Shown: in pieces, positions 49,892-52,365 of the stretch
Layout of the letters: the number at the start of each line of letters is the position of its first letter
Numbering within the stretch: position 1 is the first letter of the stretch
Source: Bacteroidales bacterium
Lineage (GTDB): Bacteria > Bacteroidota > Bacteroidia > Bacteroidales > UBA932
Reading direction: 5' to 3'
Length of the DNA stretch: 52,365 bases
Assembly (NCBI GenBank): GCA_017615065.1
Contig: JAGAAY010000054.1
Location: forward strand, 1 to 52,365
Notes under the pieces: model-generated
Told to the model about the DNA's origin: nothing
Databases searched by the model: none
Seen by the model: only the letters and a program-made list of their open reading frames with translations
Position numbers and translations under genes: made by a program

Positions 49892-50320
49892 ATGAGAAAG
49901 AAAAGGGGCCCGGCAGGGGCTATTATCATTGCAATCCTGGTGGTGGGGCTCGGCCTGTTCACCTATATCAAGTGGTTCTACGTATTCAGCGACGGAACCA
50001 AGACCGGCCAGCTTAACCGCGTGTCCAAAACCGGATATGTATTCAAGACATACGAGGGTGACATGATTCTGCTCGGCTATGGAAACAGGAGCTCAGGCGG
50101 CACTGTGCAGTCCAACGAGTTCAAGTTCTCGGCAGCCAATTCCAAGGTGTACGAGCAGCTTCGCGAGTACACCGGCCGCAGGGTCACCGTGCATTACAAA
50201 GAATACTTCGGCACCCTTCCCTGGAGAGGCTACGAGAAGAGCATAGTAGACAAAGTGGAACTTGCCGATGACACCGGAGGAACTTCCTACGGCAGCCAGG
50301 GCGAAGAAATTTTCCTGTAG
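49892..50320 (+). CDS. Small membrane-anchored protein of unknown function
   Basis: 142 aa with a basic N-terminus and one transmembrane segment (about residues 8-30, AGAIIIAILVVGLGLFTYI), followed by a soluble domain with GQLNRVSKTGYVFKTYEG, NEFKFS and VTVHYKEYFGTLPWRGY. This pattern is found in a widespread Bacteroidetes family that databases sometimes label as 6-phosphogluconate dehydrogenase. The protein is far too short and lacks any nucleotide-binding motif, so that name should not be used. It is 25 nt after the fimbrillin-like gene and 3 nt before the peptidase gene, probably one operon with the latter. Confidence 0.85.
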   Translation: MRKKRGPAGAIIIAILVVGLGLFTYIKWFYVFSDGTKTGQLNRVSKTGYVFKTYEGDMILLGYGNRSSGGTVQSNEFKFSAANSKVYEQLREYTGRRVTVHYKEYFGTLPWRGYEKSIVDKVELADDTGGTSYGSQGEEIFL

Positions 50321-50323
50321 AAC

Positions 50324-52348
50324 ATGAAACGTACCTTATTGTTTATCTGCCTGGCCATGATGGCGGGCAGTCTGGCTGCATCGGCACAAAACATCGACGG
50401 ATTCACCACCATCGACATTAAAACAGCCCATCCCGGGGCCAACCTCACTATGAGCGAGGCCGTTTACGAGGGCGTCGGATATGCCCGCAACGGCTGGTCG
50501 GCCTGGGTGGACGGGAATTCCTACGCTTATTTCAACAACGGCCGATGGATTACCGGCGAGGCAGGTGTGTTCGACGAGGAAATCATGGGCCGGCCCAAAC
50601 GCTCGAAAGATCTGCCCTACGAGGTGGTTTCCGAAGGCGGGAGCCTGTATCTGGCGGTCGATGGAAGCCGCATTCCGGTGGCTGTGTCTGAGGCCCCCGG
50701 CATCGTGTACGGAGAGGCGGTGAGCCGCAACGAATTCAACATCAACGAGGGCTGGTACGTGTCGCCATCGACCGATAAGATAGCCTTCTTCCGCAAGGAC
50801 GAATCGGCGGTTACGGAGTTCCCGCTGCTGGACATCGCCACGCGCACCGGCGAGCTTCGCAATATCCGTTACCCCATGAACGGGATGACGTCGGAACTTG
50901 TCAGCATCGGCATTTATGATGTTAAGGCCGGCACCACGGTGTATCTGAAGGCCGATGACTTCACGCCGGAGCGCTATCTCACGAATCTGGCATGGTCGCC
51001 CGACGACCGCTTTGTATATGTTCAGGTGGTGGACCGCAGCCAGCATCACATGAGGCTCAACCAGTACCGGACTTCCGATGGAAGCTTCGTGAAGACGCTG
51101 CTCACGGAGGACAATGAGGCCTGGATCGAGCCTTACGATGCTATCGCCTTCCTCAAGGGAAGGGCCGATCTTTTCATCTACCGCACCGACAACCGCGACG
51201 GCTACCGCAATCTGTATCTCTGCGATACGCTCGGGGGTGTGCGCAGGCTCACCTGCGTGGATGCCGATGTGAGTTACCTCGGCAACGACGGGGCCAATGT
51301 CTATTATACATCGGCAGAGGTGTCGCCCGTGGAGAATCATCTGTTCCGGATTGGGGTGAAGGTCCCCAAAAAGCTTAAACTGGAGAAGGTTAAGTTTGCC
51401 AAGCCGGTGAGGCTTACGCAGGAGCGTGGTTGGCATGATGTAAAGATTTCGGCCGACTGCAAATGGTTCCTGGACTCTTGGAGCAATACTTCCAATCCCG
51501 GAGCGTCGCTGGTATGCAGCACGGACGGCAAGGTGCGCCACACGCTGGTGGAGCGCACGGATCCGCTGGAGGGCTACGCTTCATGCGAGGTGGAACTGGG
51601 CACTGTGCCTTCCGCCGATCCCGCTTTCCTTAATTATTACAGACTGATCAAGCCGTCCGGGTTCGATCCCGCAAAGAAGTATCCGCTTCTCGTATACGTG
51701 TACGGCGGGCCTCACAGCCAGATGGTACGCGACAGCTGGCTGGGTGAGATCCGCATGTGGGAAATGCTCATGGCGCAGAAGGGGTATGTTGTTTACGTGC
51801 AGGATAACCGCGGTACGTCCAATCGCGGCGCCGCCTTCGAGAAGGCCATCAACCGCCAGTGCGGCCAGGCCGAGATGGCCGACCAGATGGAAGGCATCAA
51901 GCGGCTGCTCGCACAGCCCTGGGTGGACTCGGAGCGCGTTGGCGTTCATGGCTGGAGCTACGGCGGCTACATGACTATTTCTCTTATGACAACATATCCG
52001 GACGTTTTCAAAGTGGGCGTAGCCGGTGGCCCTGTCATCGACTGGAAGTGGTACGAAATCATGTACGGAGAGCGCTACATGGACAATCCGTCCACCAATC
52101 CGGAGGGCTTTGCGTTAACCTCCCTGGTGGACAAGGCTCCTCTTCTGAAGGGCAGGCTGCTTATCTGCCAGGGCGCGCAGGACAACACCTGCGTATGGGA
52201 GCACAGCCTGAGCTTCGTGCAGTCCTGCATCGAAAACAGCGTGCAGGTGGACTACTTCCCGTACCCGCTCGCCAAGCATAACGTCATGGGCGAGCACCGG
52301 ATTCACCTGATGGATAAGGTTACGCTCTACTTCGACGAGCATATGTAG
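50324..52348 (+). CDS. Dipeptidyl-peptidase IV-like S9 serine peptidase
   Basis: 674 aa, exported (signal peptide MKRTLLFICLAMMAGSLAASAQ). The N-terminal beta-propeller (about residues 60-420, LAWSPDDRFVYVQVVD and ISADCKWFLDS blades) precedes the catalytic alpha/beta-hydrolase domain with VYGGPHSQMV, VQDNRGTSNRG, nucleophile in HGWSYGGYM, Asp in CQGAQDN and His in LAKHNVMGEHR. It likely removes X-Pro dipeptides, or related ones, from peptides in the periplasm. It is somewhat shorter than typical DPP IV (about 720). The catalytic triad is complete. It ends 17 nt before the window edge. Confidence 0.94.
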   Translation: MKRTLLFICLAMMAGSLAASAQNIDGFTTIDIKTAHPGANLTMSEAVYEGVGYARNGWSAWVDGNSYAYFNNGRWITGEAGVFDEEIMGRPKRSKDLPYEVVSEGGSLYLAVDGSRIPVAVSEAPGIVYGEAVSRNEFNINEGWYVSPSTDKIAFFRKDESAVTEFPLLDIATRTGELRNIRYPMNGMTSELVSIGIYDVKAGTTVYLKADDFTPERYLTNLAWSPDDRFVYVQVVDRSQHHMRLNQYRTSDGSFVKTLLTEDNEAWIEPYDAIAFLKGRADLFIYRTDNRDGYRNLYLCDTLGGVRRLTCVDADVSYLGNDGANVYYTSAEVSPVENHLFRIGVKVPKKLKLEKVKFAKPVRLTQERGWHDVKISADCKWFLDSWSNTSNPGASLVCSTDGKVRHTLVERTDPLEGYASCEVELGTVPSADPAFLNYYRLIKPSGFDPAKKYPLLVYVYGGPHSQMVRDSWLGEIRMWEMLMAQKGYVVYVQDNRGTSNRGAAFEKAINRQCGQAEMADQMEGIKRLLAQPWVDSERVGVHGWSYGGYMTISLMTTYPDVFKVGVAGGPVIDWKWYEIMYGERYMDNPSTNPEGFALTSLVDKAPLLKGRLLICQGAQDNTCVWEHSLSFVQSCIENSVQVDYFPYPLAKHNVMGEHRIHLMDKVTLYFDEHM

Positions 52349-52365
52349 AGGTGCCGTAAAATGGA

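Noticed and set aside
49892..50320. Label 6-phosphogluconate dehydrogenase for the 142-aa protein
   Set aside because: There is no Rossmann fold or catalytic motif and the length is a third of the enzyme; it is a membrane-anchored unknown.
1..52365. CRISPR array, phage genes or a full insertion sequence
   Set aside because: No regularly spaced identical repeats with unique spacers, no transposase, integrase or phage structural gene was found.

Overview
The window looks like chromosome from a GC-rich member of the Bacteroidales, most likely an uncultured gut or rumen lineage. The evidence is a SusC/SusD pair with lipoprotein hydrolases, a fimbrillin-like lipoprotein, a eukaryote-type NADP isocitrate dehydrogenase, and promoters of the Bacteroidetes type (TTTG about 19 nt upstream of TAnnTTTG) instead of -35/-10 boxes with Shine-Dalgarno sites. 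Genes are tightly packed, and many neighbours overlap by 1 to 14 nt. No phage, insertion sequence, CRISPR array or rRNA was seen.

Layout. 1-2.4 kb: the end of an aconitase-family hydratase and icd (TCA cycle). 2.4-7.3 kb: a D-2-hydroxyacid dehydrogenase, an unknown protein coupled to an MgtC-like membrane protein, a small exported protein, an unknown protein, a GNAT acetyltransferase and a PrsW-like protease. 7.3-9.6 kb: a PspC/ABC ATPase/permease/YtrA-type GntR operon with a palindromic operator at its promoter. 9.6-15.1 kb: ffh, a lipoprotein 5'-nucleotidase, SppA and an exported barrel-like protein. 15.1-19.9 kb: a methyltransferase, a phosphohexomutase, a 540-nt gene-free stretch holding two palindromic elements, nth and an FtsE-like ATPase. 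19.9-32.3 kb: a TPR/outer-membrane barrel pair, gyrB, a PgpH-type HD phosphodiesterase, tig, a structured intergenic element, clpP, clpX and tRNA-Val(GAC).

33-47.6 kb is the main accessory locus. On the minus strand one apparent operon runs ribokinase, GRP-type sugar transporter, SusC, SusD, three lipoprotein ADP-ribosylglycohydrolase-fold proteins, a two-domain esterase-like lipoprotein and a small lipoprotein. A divergent LacI-type regulator faces it across a 142-nt region with one palindromic operator at each promoter. The inferred flow is: SusC/D import a ribose-containing ligand, periplasmic hydrolases release ribose, the GRP transporter brings it into the cytoplasm, ribokinase makes ribose 5-phosphate, and the LacI protein senses the sugar. 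This resembles the ribose-utilisation (rus) type of locus, but with three ADP-ribosylglycohydrolase-like enzymes as the hydrolytic set. The native substrate is unknown.

47.6-52.4 kb: a repeat-rich intergenic region, a fimbrillin-like lipoprotein, a small membrane-anchored protein and a DPP IV-like S9 peptidase.

Besides genes, the window carries an unusual set of palindromic intergenic elements: an 88-nt double hairpin present twice 42 kb apart, a paired inverted hairpin element, two long-stem elements with branched heads, and a MITE-like element with 34-37 nt terminal inverted repeats. Several promoters sit so close to their start codons that the mRNAs are probably leaderless.
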